From assembly GCF_018139545.1 (NCBI RefSeq), contig NZ_JAGSPJ010000004.1:124001-188000 (forward strand): 64,000 bases of DNA. Reading direction: 5' to 3'. Under the pieces are notes generated by a model, which worked only from the letters and a program-made list of their open reading frames with translations, made no database searches and was not told the origin of the DNA. Numbering within the stretch: position 1 is the first letter of the stretch; the number at the start of each line of letters is the position of its first letter. The position numbers and the translations under genes were made by a program. The DNA comes from Affinundibacterium fentianense. GTDB lineage: Bacteria; Pseudomonadota; Gammaproteobacteria; Burkholderiales; Burkholderiaceae_D. This document shows positions 47,390-57,080 of the stretch, piece after piece.

Positions 47390-48141
47390 GTCGAATGCCT
47401 GGTGCAGACTGCACATTCTGGATTCTTGGCGATCCCAATACTGTTCCATTCCATATCCATCGCACCAAAAAGCAAGAGGCGCCCACTTAAAGAACGCCCA
47501 ATACGCATAATCAGTTTCAAGGCTTCCGCAGCTTGCATCGCGCCAACGATGCCAACTAGAGGTGAAAACACGCCCATGGTCGAACAACGCACTTCCTCAA
47601 CCTGCTGATCTGGGGGAAACAAACACGCGTAGCAAGGCGAGTCGGCCTGAAGAGGATCAAACACGCTAATTTGTCCATCAAATGAAATTGCAGCGCCCGA
47701 AATCAAAGGAACTCGATGTACAACGCTCGCTCTATTTACCGCATGACGGGTCGCAAAATTATCACTGCAATCGAGCACAACATCCACACTGGCGACGAGT
47801 TCTGACAAACGATCCCCTTGTATGCGCTCCTTAAGAGCAATCACTTGTACGTCAGGATTAATTGACTGCAAGCTGAGTCGAGCGGATTCGACTTTTTGCA
47901 TGCCTATCCGTGAGCTCGTATGCATAATTTGGCGTTGCAAGTTTGTAAGATCAACCTCATCATCATCAACAATTGTGATTTTCCCGACACCTGCACTCGC
48001 CAAATACAAGGCAGCTGGCGAACCTAAGCCTCCCGCACCGATAATCAATACGTGCGCTGCCAATATCTTTTGTTGCCCCTCTATCCCAATTTGATCGAGC
48101 AAAATATGGCGTGAATAGCGTAATAATTGTTGGTCGTTCAT
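47386..48141 (-). CDS. ThiF/MoeB-family adenylyltransferase
   Basis: A 251-residue E1-like enzyme that adenylates the C-terminus of a ubiquitin-like sulfur carrier (ThiS or MoaD). It begins 'LLRYSRHILLDQIGIEGQ', typical of the family. The nucleotide site is 'IIGAGGLGSPAALYLASAG' with 'VDDDEVDLTNLQRQI', and zinc-binding CxxC pairs are present: 'CYACLF' near residue 170 and 'CAVC' near the end. ATG 48141 is chosen over upstream starts at 48174-48201. Last gene of the gpmA-envC-ctpA-thiF run, an order known from many Burkholderiales. MoeB or ThiF cannot be told apart here. Confidence 0.9.
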   Translation of the reverse strand: MNDQQLLRYSRHILLDQIGIEGQQKILAAHVLIIGAGGLGSPAALYLASAGVGKITIVDDDEVDLTNLQRQIMHTSSRIGMQKVESARLSLQSINPDVQVIALKERIQGDRLSELVASVDVVLDCSDNFATRHAVNRASVVHRVPLISGAAISFDGQISVFDPLQADSPCYACLFPPDQQVEEVRCSTMGVFSPLVGIVGAMQAAEALKLIMRIGRSLSGRLLLFGAMDMEWNSIGIAKNPECAVCTRHST

Positions 48142-48204
48142 AGATATCGATGTAAAACTGGAAAACAGAGTCATCCTCCGAAGACCAGCTTGTTTGCGCA
48201 AACC

Positions 48205-49698
48205 CTATTGTTTCTTGCCGTTCTGCGAGTGTTTCAAATTATTAGGCTTCGATGATGGGCTGTTGACTTTACTTTGGCTTGACTCACTCGCCGGCAGCAT
48301 TGTGGCATCTTTTGCGGCAACAACTTTGACCGGCAAACCCTTCAAATGATTCAATGCTTGCTGCAATTGAAAATCATCTTTACTGCCAAATTCAAGCGGT
48401 GGACTATTTTTCGCGAGTTCAACTAAACGCTTTTCCTCTTCCAATTCATCAACCGTACTTGCTTCTGCTTCAGACTCGCGATCATTTCTCAAATGTTTTT
48501 GCAAGTCAGCCTCGCGTGAACGCAAAGCATTATAACCGTCACCATTTGCGGTTTCCTCAACGCGTAAATCAGGCTGAATGCCTTTCGCCTGAATCGCACG
48601 TCCCATCGGCGTGTAATACCGAGCTGTCGTTAATTTAATCGCTGTTTCTTCTGAAATCTGATGAACAGTCTGTACCGATCCTTTTCCATAACTTTGAGTA
48701 CCCATAATCGTTGCACGTCGATAGTCTTGTAGAGCACCCGCAACAATTTCTGAGGCTGAAGCCGAGCCCGTATTAATCAATACCACCATGGGAATTTGCT
48801 TGATAGCCGCCGGCAGTTTTGCTAAAGGATCCGCACCGCCACGTGATGCGTAAAATTCTTTCTTGGCGAAATAGGTTCTTTTAGAATCTTCCACTTGTCC
48901 ATTGGTCGAAACCACTGCGACATCTTTCGGCAAGAATGCAGCAGAAACACCTATCGCACCGGGTAAAACACCACCAGGATCGTTCCGCAAGTCCAACACG
49001 AGACCTTTCAAATGAGGATCTTGTGCATAAAGGGCAACGACTTTTTTCACCATGTCATCAACAGTCGGCTCCTGAAATTGCGAGATACGTAACCATGCAT
49101 ATCCAGGCTCGACTAATTTTGCCTTCACGCTGTATTGCTTGATTAGCTCTCGCGTCAACGTAATGACAACCGGTTTATCTTCTGTCTTGCGCAATATAGT
49201 TAACGTAATTTTAGTGTTCGGCTCACCCCGCATTTTTTTGACTGCTTCATCGATCCCCAAACCCTTGACAGGAACGCCATCGATGCGTGTGATTAAATCG
49301 CTCGGTTGAATTCCCGCGCGCGACGCTGGAGAATCTTCAATAGGGGAAATGACTTTGACGTAGCCATCTTCCATCCCAACCTCTATGCCGAGACCGACAA
49401 ACTTCCCCTCAGTCCCTTCACGCAACTCTTTAAAAGCTTTTTTATCGAGATAGGCCGAATGCGGATCCAATGAACTAACCATGCCATTGATTGCTTCGCT
49501 CAATAATTTTTCATCGTCTACGGGTTCAACGTAGTCAGATTTAATCATTCCGAATACTTCAGAAAATTCGCTGATTTTCTCCAGCGGCAAGCCTATCATA
49601 TTCACTTTTTGTGCGAGCGCAGAGTATTGGATCGACACCGCAATTCCAGCGACCACACCAAAACAAACTAAGCCTAGACTTTTTAATTTACTGCCCAT
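48205..49698 (-). CDS. ctpA: C-terminal processing protease (S41)
   Basis: A 497-residue carboxyl-terminal processing peptidase. An N-terminal signal anchor (about 5-30) is followed by a PDZ domain (about 85-165, 'SRAGIQPSDLITRIDGVPV') and the S41 core. The catalytic Ser is in 'NTGSASASEIVAGAL' and the Lys in 'GTQSYGKGSVQT'. The C-terminal tail is polar and low-complexity. Such enzymes process periplasmic proteins including peptidoglycan hydrolases, which suits its place after envC. ATG 49698 has a CAGGA site; the frame reaches 49764 inside envC. Confidence 0.93.
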   Translation of the reverse strand: MGSKLKSLGLVCFGVVAGIAVSIQYSALAQKVNMIGLPLEKISEFSEVFGMIKSDYVEPVDDEKLLSEAINGMVSSLDPHSAYLDKKAFKELREGTEGKFVGLGIEVGMEDGYVKVISPIEDSPASRAGIQPSDLITRIDGVPVKGLGIDEAVKKMRGEPNTKITLTILRKTEDKPVVITLTRELIKQYSVKAKLVEPGYAWLRISQFQEPTVDDMVKKVVALYAQDPHLKGLVLDLRNDPGGVLPGAIGVSAAFLPKDVAVVSTNGQVEDSKRTYFAKKEFYASRGGADPLAKLPAAIKQIPMVVLINTGSASASEIVAGALQDYRRATIMGTQSYGKGSVQTVHQISEETAIKLTTARYYTPMGRAIQAKGIQPDLRVEETANGDGYNALRSREADLQKHLRNDRESEAEASTVDELEEEKRLVELAKNSPPLEFGSKDDFQLQQALNHLKGLPVKVVAAKDATMLPASESSQSKVNSPSSKPNNLKHSQNGKKQ

Positions 49699-49748
49699 AA
49701 TCCTGAAACGGCAAACGCCGTGAAATAATTGATTGGTCGCTGAAAATA

Positions 49749-51158
49749 CTATTTCCGAACCCACGACATAGGGTCGAATACCTGTCCTTTGTAGCGCAGT
49801 TCAAAGTATAGTCCGGTTTCTTCACTCCCACCGCTATTCCCAGTGTTAGCAATTGTGTCGCCAGCTTTAACGACATCACCGACATGCTTTAACACCGCCT
49901 GCGTATTACTATATAAACTTAAATACTGCCCACCATGATCAAGAATAATCATGTTGCCAAAACCGCGAAGCCATTCTGCAAAAACAACTTTTCCAGCCGC
50001 AACAGCTTTGATCTCAGCACCTTCTGCGGCTTTAATAAACAATCCTTTCCAACTTGGGCCATCGCCACGTCGAGTGCCAAACTTCGCGACTAATTCACCT
50101 TTCACAGGCAAGCGGAGCTGACCGCGGAGTTGGCTAAACTGTTGACCATCAAACATTCCCGATTGCGGAACATGTTCAACCATACTGCCTTTTGGCTCTT
50201 CGCTCTCCCTATTCGGCTTTCCGTCAGTTTTAGTACCCGATTTAACTTGGCCTGCTTGTTGATTTTTGTCCCTTAATGCCTTGTCTTGAGCTAGTTTTTC
50301 TTGCCGTTGTTTTTCTAATTGGGCCCGGCGCAATTGTTCAGCACGCGCCTGTTCTTCCATTAATTTATTAAGACGGATCACCAAATTACTGAGCCGCTGT
50401 TCGTCTTTTTCGAGGCTTGCTGCTTCTTTTTTCTGTGCATGTAATTTAGACGCTAATTCCCCCACTAATGCTGCATGACGTTTTTTTTCTTTTTCCAAGC
50501 TCTTTTTATGTGACCGCTCTTCCTCAGCGATTTCATCGAGTTCATTCTTGGTCTCTTGCGCTGCTAGTTTGTTTTTTTCGATCTCATCTAAGCTGACGCG
50601 CAAAGCAGTAATTAACTTTGCCTGTGTTTGTGAGACGTAACTCATATAGTGCAGATCACGATTAATCCGATTTGGATTATCGCCAGATAAAAGCAATTTG
50701 ATTCTGTCGCTATCACCATGCATGTATTGACGACGTAAAAAATTCGATAGCTGCTTTTTTTGATGTTCGACTTGCGTAGTCAGTCTTACTTGTTCAGCAA
50801 CTAGCTGATCCAATCGTTCATTTGCCTGTTGTTGTTCAACTTGCAAATCACGAATGGAACGGTTTGCTTCGGAAATAGCCTGTTCGGATTCTTCTAGTGC
50901 ATCGCTGGCTTTTTCTTTCGCCGATTCTGTCTTGCTAATATCTTTTTTTAGCGCCTTCAGTTTCTGTTGCAGTTCAACACGGGTCGCTTCTGCTTGTTTC
51001 TTTTCTTTTGCTCGATTGCTTTGTGCGTTTGCCTGATCAATTGGGAATAGCCAAGCACTGGCCAAGATCAACGCCAAAGCAGTGGCCGCCGTCTTCAACT
51101 TGAAAGAAGAAGACGGGACTTGAGCATTTTGGGGAACAGTTTTCAACTGGAACTGCAT
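49749..51158 (-). CDS. envC: murein hydrolase activator EnvC-like
   Basis: A 469-residue exported protein. A signal peptide (about 20-46, 'ATALALILASAWLF') precedes a long coiled coil (about 48-280, rich in Glu/Lys/Gln heptads), a basic linker and a LytM/M23 domain (about 355-469). The LytM zinc ligands are degenerate: the HxH motif reads 'YFE' in 'GLYFELR', and the first His-x3-Asp is absent. This loss is characteristic of EnvC, which activates amidases and does not cut itself. It should drive AmiA/AmiB-type hydrolysis at the septum. Starts four bases after gpmA ends. Confidence 0.9.
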   Translation of the reverse strand: MQFQLKTVPQNAQVPSSSFKLKTAATALALILASAWLFPIDQANAQSNRAKEKKQAEATRVELQQKLKALKKDISKTESAKEKASDALEESEQAISEANRSIRDLQVEQQQANERLDQLVAEQVRLTTQVEHQKKQLSNFLRRQYMHGDSDRIKLLLSGDNPNRINRDLHYMSYVSQTQAKLITALRVSLDEIEKNKLAAQETKNELDEIAEEERSHKKSLEKEKKRHAALVGELASKLHAQKKEAASLEKDEQRLSNLVIRLNKLMEEQARAEQLRRAQLEKQRQEKLAQDKALRDKNQQAGQVKSGTKTDGKPNRESEEPKGSMVEHVPQSGMFDGQQFSQLRGQLRLPVKGELVAKFGTRRGDGPSWKGLFIKAAEGAEIKAVAAGKVVFAEWLRGFGNMIILDHGGQYLSLYSNTQAVLKHVGDVVKAGDTIANTGNSGGSEETGLYFELRYKGQVFDPMSWVRK

Positions 51159-51162
51159 TGAA

Positions 51163-51909
51163 TTATTTTGACTTCCCTTGACTAGCAACTGCCGCTAATG
51201 CCGCAGCAATGGCCTCTTGATCGCCAAGGTAGTAGCTCTTGATTGGTTTCAAATCGGCATCTAATTCATAAACCAAGGGCTGACCATTAGGAATATTCAA
51301 ATTCACAATATCCTCATCGCTAATACCGTCTAACATCTTAATCAAAGCGCGCAAGCTATTGCCATGTGCCGAAACAATAATCCGTTTTCCGGAGCGTATC
51401 GCTGGAGCAATCGAATCATTCCAAGCTGGAACAACCCTCGCTACAGTGTCCTTTAGGCACTCAGTCAATGGAATTTTCGCACGATCCAAACCGGCGTAAC
51501 GCGGGTCGTTAAATGATGTGCGCTCATCGTTTTCGTCCAAAGGATTGGGAGGCGTGTCATAGCTACGACGCCAAACCAAAACCTGCTCATCACCATATTT
51601 AGCCGCCGTTTCTGCTTTGTTTAAGCCCTGCAACGCACCATAGTGACGCTCGTTCAAACGCCAATCATGTTGAACTGGTAACCACATCAAGTCCATTTCA
51701 TCTAAGGTTCCCCATAGGGTACGAATCGCGCGTTTTAGTACGGAGGTATAGGCAAGATCAAACGTGAAGCCTGCCTCTTTCAACAATTTACCCGCCTGAC
51801 GAGCTTCAGCAACGCCTTTTTCCGTCAAATCAACGTCAGTCCATCCAGTAAAACGATTATCGAGATTCCACGTGGATTCACCATGACGCATCAATACAAT
51901 TTTATACAT
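51163..51909 (-). CDS. gpmA: 2,3-bisphosphoglycerate-dependent phosphoglycerate mutase
   Basis: A 248-residue glycolytic enzyme interconverting 3- and 2-phosphoglycerate. The catalytic '[10 protein letters not shown]' with the phosphorylated His is at residues 7-16, '[15 protein letters not shown]' follows, '[14 protein letters not shown]' is central, and '[12 protein letters not shown]' holds the second His near 180. The length is standard. It is the first gene of the gpmA-envC-ctpA-thiF operon and divergent from the rhodanese gene. Confidence 0.97.
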   Translation of the reverse strand: MYKIVLMRHGESTWNLDNRFTGWTDVDLTEKGVAEARQAGKLLKEAGFTFDLAYTSVLKRAIRTLWGTLDEMDLMWLPVQHDWRLNERHYGALQGLNKAETAAKYGDEQVLVWRRSYDTPPNPLDENDERTSFNDPRYAGLDRAKIPLTECLKDTVARVVPAWNDSIAPAIRSGKRIIVSAHGNSLRALIKMLDGISDEDIVNLNIPNGQPLVYELDADLKPIKSYYLGDQEAIAAALAAVASQGKSK

Positions 51910-52108
51910 GATATTTGCTTATTTACTTAGGTTGGAGAGGAAAAATAAAGGAACTAGATGGATGCTTAATTAACAATTCATCAGAATTCTAGGTGATACG
52001 AGTCAATGTTTCTGTTGTATACCAACAATTCATGCCAGCAATTTTGTCACCGCTGTTACTGAGTTAAAGCAGTTTTAAACAGTTCAAAACTAAATTCCCC
52101 ATCTATTT

Positions 52109-52114
52109 TATAAT
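52109..52114 (+). promoter_or_regulatory. probable -10 element for the rhodanese-grxC run
   Basis: A perfect TATAAT 50 bases before the GTG of the rhodanese gene. The -35 region (TTCAAA or similar, at an unusual distance) is poor, so only the -10 is annotated. Confidence 0.35.
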
Positions 52115-52163
52115 GAGGCGCTTGTCTTTAACCACTTATAACCATTCTTAACGCGGGAAAACT

Positions 52164-52565
52164 GTGAATTTCATTAGCGACAATCTGTTTTTGCTATCCA
52201 TTGCCATCGTCTCTGGCGGTGCCTTATTACTCCCAAGCCTGCAAAGGCGCGGTGCGCGTGTGTCGCAACTGCAAGCGACTCAGTATATGAATCAGGGTAA
52301 AACTCTCGTTCTCGACGTGCGTAGTCCCGAGGAGTTTGCGACTGGCCATCTGCCGAATTCAAAAAATATCCCTCTCAAAGAAATTGAATCGCGGCTCAAA
52401 GAAATTGAAAAATCTAAGTCTCAGGTGGTCATAGCCGTCTGTGCGAGCGGCGTTCGCTCGAGCAGTGCAGTTGGATTATTGAACAAATTAGGTTTTGAAA
52501 AAGCTTTTAGTTTAGAAGGTGGCGTTGCGGCTTGGCAGTCGCAAGGCTTACCAATCATTAAGTAA
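52164..52565 (+). CDS. membrane-anchored rhodanese-like protein
   Basis: A 133-residue protein: one N-terminal membrane helix (about 8-26) then a rhodanese domain (about 35-130). The domain has 'LVLDVRSPEEFATGHLPNSKNIP' (split by length here) and the active-site loop 'VCASGVRSS' with the catalytic Cys. It may carry sulfur from thiosulfate or persulfides. The start is GTG. The gene is followed at 19 bases by grxC, an order common in betaproteobacteria. Confidence 0.88.
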   Translation: MNFISDNLFLLSIAIVSGGALLLPSLQRRGARVSQLQATQYMNQGKTLVLDVRSPEEFATGHLPNSKNIPLKEIESRLKEIEKSKSQVVIAVCASGVRSSSAVGLLNKLGFEKAFSLEGGVAAWQSQGLPIIK

Positions 52566-52584
52566 GATAAAGTAAGGAGTTGTG

Positions 52585-52848
52585 ATGACTGCCCATGTTG
52601 TAATGTATAGCACTGCCGTTTGTCCCTATTGCGTCATGGCAGAACGCCTATTGAAGGCAAAAGGCGTTGAAGAAATTGAGAAGATCCGTGTTGATCTCGA
52701 CCCAGCGGTACGCGAAGCGATGATGCAAAAAACAGGACGTCGCACCGTCCCACAAATTTACATCGGAGAAACACATGTCGGTGGTTTTGACGATTTGTCA
52801 GCATTAGACCGCGCTGGCAAGCTCGATTCTTTGTTAAATCCAACATAA
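52585..52848 (+). CDS. grxC: glutaredoxin 3
   Basis: An 87-residue class I dithiol glutaredoxin. The active site 'CPYC' is at residues 13-16, with 'RTVPQIYIG' (cis-Pro) and 'VGGFDDLSAL' for glutathione binding. It reduces disulfides with glutathione in the cytosol. ATG 52585 has AAGGAG five bases upstream and is preferred over GTG 52582. Between the rhodanese gene and secB. Confidence 0.94.
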   Translation: MTAHVVMYSTAVCPYCVMAERLLKAKGVEEIEKIRVDLDPAVREAMMQKTGRRTVPQIYIGETHVGGFDDLSALDRAGKLDSLLNPT

Positions 52849-53072
52849 TACGCACTGCACAAGCTGGTTTGATTGCGGTTTTTTGAATCCGCTTGCTACA
52901 ATAGAAGGCTGATTCTGTTTCGTCACCTTAGTTTGTAAGCATAGTTTATTTGCATGAATTAGTTGCAGTACTTATGGAACAAGGCAGAATGGGACTTGAA
53001 TATTCACTCTTTGTCCCTATGTAAAAAGCTAGTTGTTCCTGATTAATCTATAGAATTTTAAGAAAGTCTCAC

Positions 53073-53564
53073 ATGTCCGACCAAAATTTGCAGCCAATTT
53101 TCCAAATTCAACGCGTTTATCTGAAAGATTTGTCGCTCGAACAACCAAATTCACCAGCAATTTTCTTGGAGCAAGAAGCGCCAAGTATTGAAGTGACATT
53201 AGACGTTGCCGCTGAGCCTTTAGCAGAAGGTATCGTTGAGTCTACAGTGACTGTTACGGTAACAGCAAAAGTAAAAGACAAAGTTGCATTCTTGGTAGAA
53301 GCAAAGCAAGCCGGCATTTTCGAAGCACGCAATATTCCACAAGATCAAATGGATCCATTGTTAGGTATCGGCTGCCCAAATATCATCTACCCATATCTGC
53401 GTTCTAACGTAGCGGATGCGATTTCTCGTGCTGGTTTCCCACCGATTCATTTGACTGAAATCAACTTTGAAGCGTTTTACCAACAACGTTTAGCCAACAT
53501 GGCTGAGCAAGCTAAATTGGCGGCAGAAGCTGGTAATACTGACGCAGCTGCAACAACGCACTAA
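53073..53564 (+). CDS. secB: protein-export chaperone SecB
   Basis: A 163-residue SecB chaperone, normally a tetramer that keeps exported precursors unfolded and hands them to SecA. Family blocks '[19 protein letters not shown]', '[11 protein letters not shown]', '[15 protein letters not shown]' and '[17 protein letters not shown]' are all present, and the C-terminal tail is variable as usual. A strong terminator follows 11 bases after the stop. Separated from grxC by 224 bases, so it may have its own promoter. Confidence 0.97.
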   Translation: MSDQNLQPIFQIQRVYLKDLSLEQPNSPAIFLEQEAPSIEVTLDVAAEPLAEGIVESTVTVTVTAKVKDKVAFLVEAKQAGIFEARNIPQDQMDPLLGIGCPNIIYPYLRSNVADAISRAGFPPIHLTEINFEAFYQQRLANMAEQAKLAAEAGNTDAAATTH

Positions 53565-53575
53565 TTGCTTTACCG

Positions 53576-53603
53576 GCCCATTATTCCAATAGGAATAGTG
53601 GGC
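53576..53603 (+). terminator. intrinsic terminator after secB
   Basis: Twelve base pairs (one G-T) join 53576-53587 and 53592-53603 around a four-base loop, followed by TTTTCTTTT. Confidence 0.88.
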
Positions 53604-53635
53604 TTTTCTTTTGATCTTCCTGCCAAGGTTACGCA

Positions 53636-54088
53636 ATGCGCCTTATCTCCGGACTTTCCACACTGGTTTTAGTCGGCTTAGGCTCGATCACAGGGCTCTC
53701 TCATGCGCTCGATTTTCGCTCGGTCGGAGCGGCGCCGGTGGTGATGTACGATGCACCTTCGGCTCGAGGAATCAAACTGTATGTCGCACCAGCTGGAATG
53801 CCTGTAGAAATCATCCTAACCTCCGGTTCTTGGTGCAAAGTGAGAGACATGAATGGCGACTTTAGTTGGATCGAAGCGAAAGACCTCGTTACACGGCGCA
53901 ACCTTATCGTAAAAGTACCAACTGCTCGAATTCGTTCATCAGGCGATGAATCAGCGAGCATGGTCTTCAGTGCCGACAAACATGTGCTGCTTGAAATGGC
54001 AGAACCTGCGATTGGCGCTTGGGTCAAAGTCCGACACCGCGATGGACAAACCGGCTTTGTCCGTACTAGCGAAGTTTGGGGTTTGTAA
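53636..54088 (+). CDS. exported SH3-domain protein
   Basis: A 150-residue protein with a signal peptide (1-24) and two bacterial SH3-like domains (about 30-85 and 90-148). Both have the 'W.KVRxxxGxxxW/F' pattern: 'SWCKVRDMNGDFSWI' and 'AWVKVRHRDGQTGFV'. These domains usually bind peptidoglycan or peptides. The gene lies between secB and gpsA on the plus strand, as in many Burkholderiales. An AAGG site precedes the ATG. Specific role unknown. Confidence 0.87.
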   Translation: MRLISGLSTLVLVGLGSITGLSHALDFRSVGAAPVVMYDAPSARGIKLYVAPAGMPVEIILTSGSWCKVRDMNGDFSWIEAKDLVTRRNLIVKVPTARIRSSGDESASMVFSADKHVLLEMAEPAIGAWVKVRHRDGQTGFVRTSEVWGL

Positions 54089-54139
54089 GCCTTATCAGCC
54101 ACTTGGCTAGAACTCCCCTTTTCCACTGATAGGTTTAGC

Positions 54140-55135
54140 ATGAAAATCACTGTTCTCGGCGCTGGCGCCTGGGGTACGGCATTAGCAATCTCGCTTGCCG
54201 CTAAAAATCAAGTTATCCTCTGGGGCAGAAACGAAACGGCGTTGCACGAAGCACAAAAGCAGCGTGAAAATCAACACTACCTGCCAGGCTACCCCTTCCC
54301 TCAGAACCTCAATGCAAGCGCAGATTTTGATGCTGCGATTCGACATGCGCTGGACGACGGCTTACTGATTATTGCGAGTTCAGTGTCTGGCCTTCGCCCT
54401 ATTTTGCAACAATGCAAACCCTATAGACTAAAAAATATCGTCTGGCTGTGTAAAGGCTTTGAAGAAGGTAGCAGACTTCTTCCACATCAGGTAGTCAAAG
54501 AAGAGCTAGGTGAGCAAGTACTTACTGGCGCGCTGTCTGGTCCATCATTTGCGCAAGAGGTTGCACAAGGCTTACCATGTGCATTGACTATTGCCTCTAC
54601 TTCAGTTGCATTATGCCAACTCGTTGTAAATGCAGCGCATAGCCCAAGTCTACGGATTTACTCTAGTGACGATGTTATCGGCGTTGAGGTTGGCGGTGCT
54701 GTTAAAAATATCCTCGCCATTGCCACTGGTGTCGCCGATGGCCTTGGACTTGGCTTAAATGCACGCGCAGCACTGATGACTAGAGGTCTTGCAGAAATCA
54801 GCAGACTCAGCAATGCACTGGGAGGAAGATCAGAAACACTCATGGGTCTAACTGGCGTGGGCGATTTAATTCTAACGTGTACTGGAAGTCTCTCTCGCAA
54901 CCGCAAAGTTGGACTGGCTTTGGCAGAAGGCAAATCCTTAGACAGAATTATTCAGGACTTAGGACACGTGGCCGAAGGGGTACGATGCGCGCAAGCTGTA
55001 CAAGCTTTAGCGCAAGAACGCCAAGTGGAAATGCCGATTACCAATGCGGTTGCCAGCGTCCTGTTTGAACATGTCCCCGCCCGCGAAATGATAGACAAAC
55101 TGCTGTCACGCGAAGCGAAAACAGAGTCCAAGTAA
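54140..55135 (+). CDS. gpsA: glycerol-3-phosphate dehydrogenase (NAD(P)+)
   Basis: A 331-residue enzyme making glycerol-3-phosphate from dihydroxyacetone phosphate for phospholipids. The nucleotide fold starts 'VLGAGAWGTALAISLA', the catalytic Lys is in 'GAVKNILAIATG' near residue 190, and 'GLTGVGDLILTCTGSLSRN' is the usual C-terminal motif. Length and order are normal. It lies 51 bases after the SH3 gene and may share its transcript. Confidence 0.96.
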   Translation: MKITVLGAGAWGTALAISLAAKNQVILWGRNETALHEAQKQRENQHYLPGYPFPQNLNASADFDAAIRHALDDGLLIIASSVSGLRPILQQCKPYRLKNIVWLCKGFEEGSRLLPHQVVKEELGEQVLTGALSGPSFAQEVAQGLPCALTIASTSVALCQLVVNAAHSPSLRIYSSDDVIGVEVGGAVKNILAIATGVADGLGLGLNARAALMTRGLAEISRLSNALGGRSETLMGLTGVGDLILTCTGSLSRNRKVGLALAEGKSLDRIIQDLGHVAEGVRCAQAVQALAQERQVEMPITNAVASVLFEHVPAREMIDKLLSREAKTESK

Positions 55136-55199
55136 ATCAGACTATCTTTGAATCAAGAAATCGGAACCAATTTGTCCGACAAAAGGAAGTTGATCCACT

Positions 55200-55406
55200 T
55201 TAATAAAGTGGATAATCATCTCGAATAACGCGCGCAATGACAGGCTCAGGAACATTCTTTTCACGCAAAAATTCGATCGCCTTCAATCCTCCGAAAGATT
55301 CTGCATAGTAAATACCAAGCTCTACTAGCATTCGTGTCACTAAATCACGTCGACGCATAGGGAAACGAAATTTGTTTAACGATTTCTTTTTTCGACAACC
55401 TGGCAT
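55200..55406 (-). CDS. small basic protein of unknown function
   Basis: A 68-residue protein, not recognised. ATG 55406 has GGAG seven bases upstream; the frame reaches 55445. The N-terminus is very basic (Arg/Lys-rich, 'CRKKK', 'MRRRD'), followed by two predicted helices ('VTRMLVELGIYYAESFGG', 'AIEFLREKNVPEPVIARVI'). The second half resembles a DNA- or RNA-binding helix pair, but this is a guess. It comes after a 64-residue basic gene and hslU. Confidence rests on the ribosome site and protein-like composition. Confidence 0.6.
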   Translation of the reverse strand: MPGCRKKKSLNKFRFPMRRRDLVTRMLVELGIYYAESFGGLKAIEFLREKNVPEPVIARVIRDDYPLY

Positions 55407-55457
55407 GATTGCTCCGGCTTTAGGAATAGCATTGCGATTAGGCAACTTCTTCGTAGT

Positions 55458-55652
55458 TTAATCCGCTTCACCCTCATTTGGCAATTTTTTTAGCGCTCTC
55501 TTTTGCGCCTGTCGCAAAGCCGAGGCAGTTTTTTGATGACTGCCAGCGCCACCACGCTTGGCCAATTGCGCGATGGGGTTGCGCGGCTTAGATAGAGCAG
55601 GGTCAAGCCGAAAGACAAGCTTCTGACGCGTTCCCATCGTTTTATTCGCCAT
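55458..55652 (-). CDS. small basic protein of unknown function
   Basis: A 64-residue Lys/Arg/Ala-rich protein, 58 bases after hslU. It has 'MANKTMGTRQKLVFRLDPALSKPRN' at its start (first part only) and a C-terminal helix with Lys/Arg/Ala. The ATG has a G-rich (GGGGGGG) upstream stretch close to a ribosome site. No domain was recognised, and an overlapping frame (55490-55690) cannot be fully excluded. It is probably cytosolic and may bind nucleic acid or ribosomes. Confidence 0.5.
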   Translation of the reverse strand: MANKTMGTRQKLVFRLDPALSKPRNPIAQLAKRGGAGSHQKTASALRQAQKRALKKLPNEGEAD

Positions 55653-55710
55653 CCTGCCCCCCCCTCTTCGATTTGCCTGAACCTACTCAAGCCTACCCAC
55701 TCTGACTAAA

Positions 55711-57054
55711 CTAAAGCACATAACGCGACAGATCTTCATCGACTGACAATGCTTGTAATCGTTGCTCGACATAAGTGCCATCAATCACAATCTCTTTACC
55801 ACTATGCTGATGTGCCTCGTACGAAATCTCTTCTAATAGTTTTTCCATCACAGTGTACAAACGACGGGCACCAATATTTTCTGTGGTTTCATTGACTGAG
55901 TAAGCGATTCCAGCCAAGCGTTGTATACCATCTGGTGAAAATTTGACTTCGACGCCTTCGGTTGCGAGCAAAGCCTGATACTGACGGGTCAAACAGGCGT
56001 CGGTACTCGTCAAAATACATTCGAAATCTGCAATTGATAGGGATTCAAGTTCAACTCGAATCGGAAAACGTCCTTGCAATTCGGGTATCAAATCGGAAGG
56101 CTTCGCAAAATGGAACGCGCCTGAAGCAATGAACAAAATGTGGTCGGTCTTTATCATTCCAAACTTCGTATTAACCGTCGTTCCTTCCACCAAAGGCAAC
56201 AAATCTCTTTGAACGCCAGCACGCGAAACTTCGGCACCGCCGGCCTCTGAACGGGAAGCAATCTTATCGATCTCATCCAAAAACACGATACCATTTTGTT
56301 CTACATTTTTGATTGCATCTTGTTTGAGCTCGTCTTCATTGATCAGCTTCGCAGCTTCTTCCTCAATCATCAATTTTAGGGCGTCTTTTATTTTCAAGCG
56401 GCGCGTTTTCTTACGACCACTCCCGACACCGGAGAACATCGATTTAATTTGCTCGGTCATTTCTTCCATACCGGGTGGCGCCATAATTTCCATTTGTGGC
56501 GCCGCTTCAGCAACATCAATATCGATCTCTTTATCGTCAAGATTTCCTTCTCGCAAACGTTTCCGAAAGGTCTGACGCGTTGCATTATCACTCGCATTGC
56601 CTTCGCTTGCATTCTCTTGTCCTATCCCAAAATCTCGAACAGGTGGCAGCAAGACATCAAGAATCCTGTCTTCAGCAGCGTCCTCTGCGCGTGCACGAAC
56701 CTTGCGCATGGCAGACTCACGTGTCTGTTTGATACCAATATCAACGAGATCACGAATAATCGTATCGACATCACGACCAACATAGCCAACCTCGGTGAAT
56801 TTGGTCGCTTCAATTTTGATAAAAGGCGCATCAGCCAATTTCGCCAAACGACGAGCGATTTCCGTTTTACCGACGCCCGTTGGTCCTATCATCAATATAT
56901 TTTTTGGTGTAATTTCATAGCGTAGTGGTTCTGCTACCTGCTGACGGCGCCAACGGTTGCGCAACGCAATTGCCACTGCACGTTTCGCTTTATGTTGACC
57001 AACAACATGTTTATCTAATTCGGAAACGATTTCCTGTGGGGTCATATTCATCAT
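55711..57054 (-). CDS. hslU: HslU ATPase of the HslUV protease
   Basis: A 447-residue AAA+ unfoldase that feeds proteins to HslV. It begins '[21 protein letters not shown]', given here as the family start. Walker A is '[15 protein letters not shown]' near residue 60, Walker B '[11 protein letters not shown]', and the C-terminal 'SRYVL' tail, which docks in HslV, is intact. The intermediate domain (about 110-240) is present. ATG 57054 (or 57051) is chosen with GGAG 12 bases upstream. It follows hslV by 26 bases and shares its presumed heat-shock promoter. Confidence 0.97.
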   Translation of the reverse strand: MMNMTPQEIVSELDKHVVGQHKAKRAVAIALRNRWRRQQVAEPLRYEITPKNILMIGPTGVGKTEIARRLAKLADAPFIKIEATKFTEVGYVGRDVDTIIRDLVDIGIKQTRESAMRKVRARAEDAAEDRILDVLLPPVRDFGIGQENASEGNASDNATRQTFRKRLREGNLDDKEIDIDVAEAAPQMEIMAPPGMEEMTEQIKSMFSGVGSGRKKTRRLKIKDALKLMIEEEAAKLINEDELKQDAIKNVEQNGIVFLDEIDKIASRSEAGGAEVSRAGVQRDLLPLVEGTTVNTKFGMIKTDHILFIASGAFHFAKPSDLIPELQGRFPIRVELESLSIADFECILTSTDACLTRQYQALLATEGVEVKFSPDGIQRLAGIAYSVNETTENIGARRLYTVMEKLLEEISYEAHQHSGKEIVIDGTYVEQRLQALSVDEDLSRYVL

Positions 57055-57080
57055 AATGTTCTTACTCTCCAAATCTACGC

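Noticed and set aside
53701..54150. 149-residue open frame on the minus strand
   Set aside because: Lies opposite the SH3 protein with its signal peptide and repeated SH3 pattern; no family resemblance.
55193..55213. Hairpin ATCCACTTT/AAAGTGGAT at the convergent end of gpsA and a small gene
   Set aside because: No T-run on either strand and it overlaps a stop codon; may end transcription but not supported enough.
56449..56925. 158-residue plus-strand frame inside hslU
   Set aside because: Shadow of the well-conserved hslU gene.
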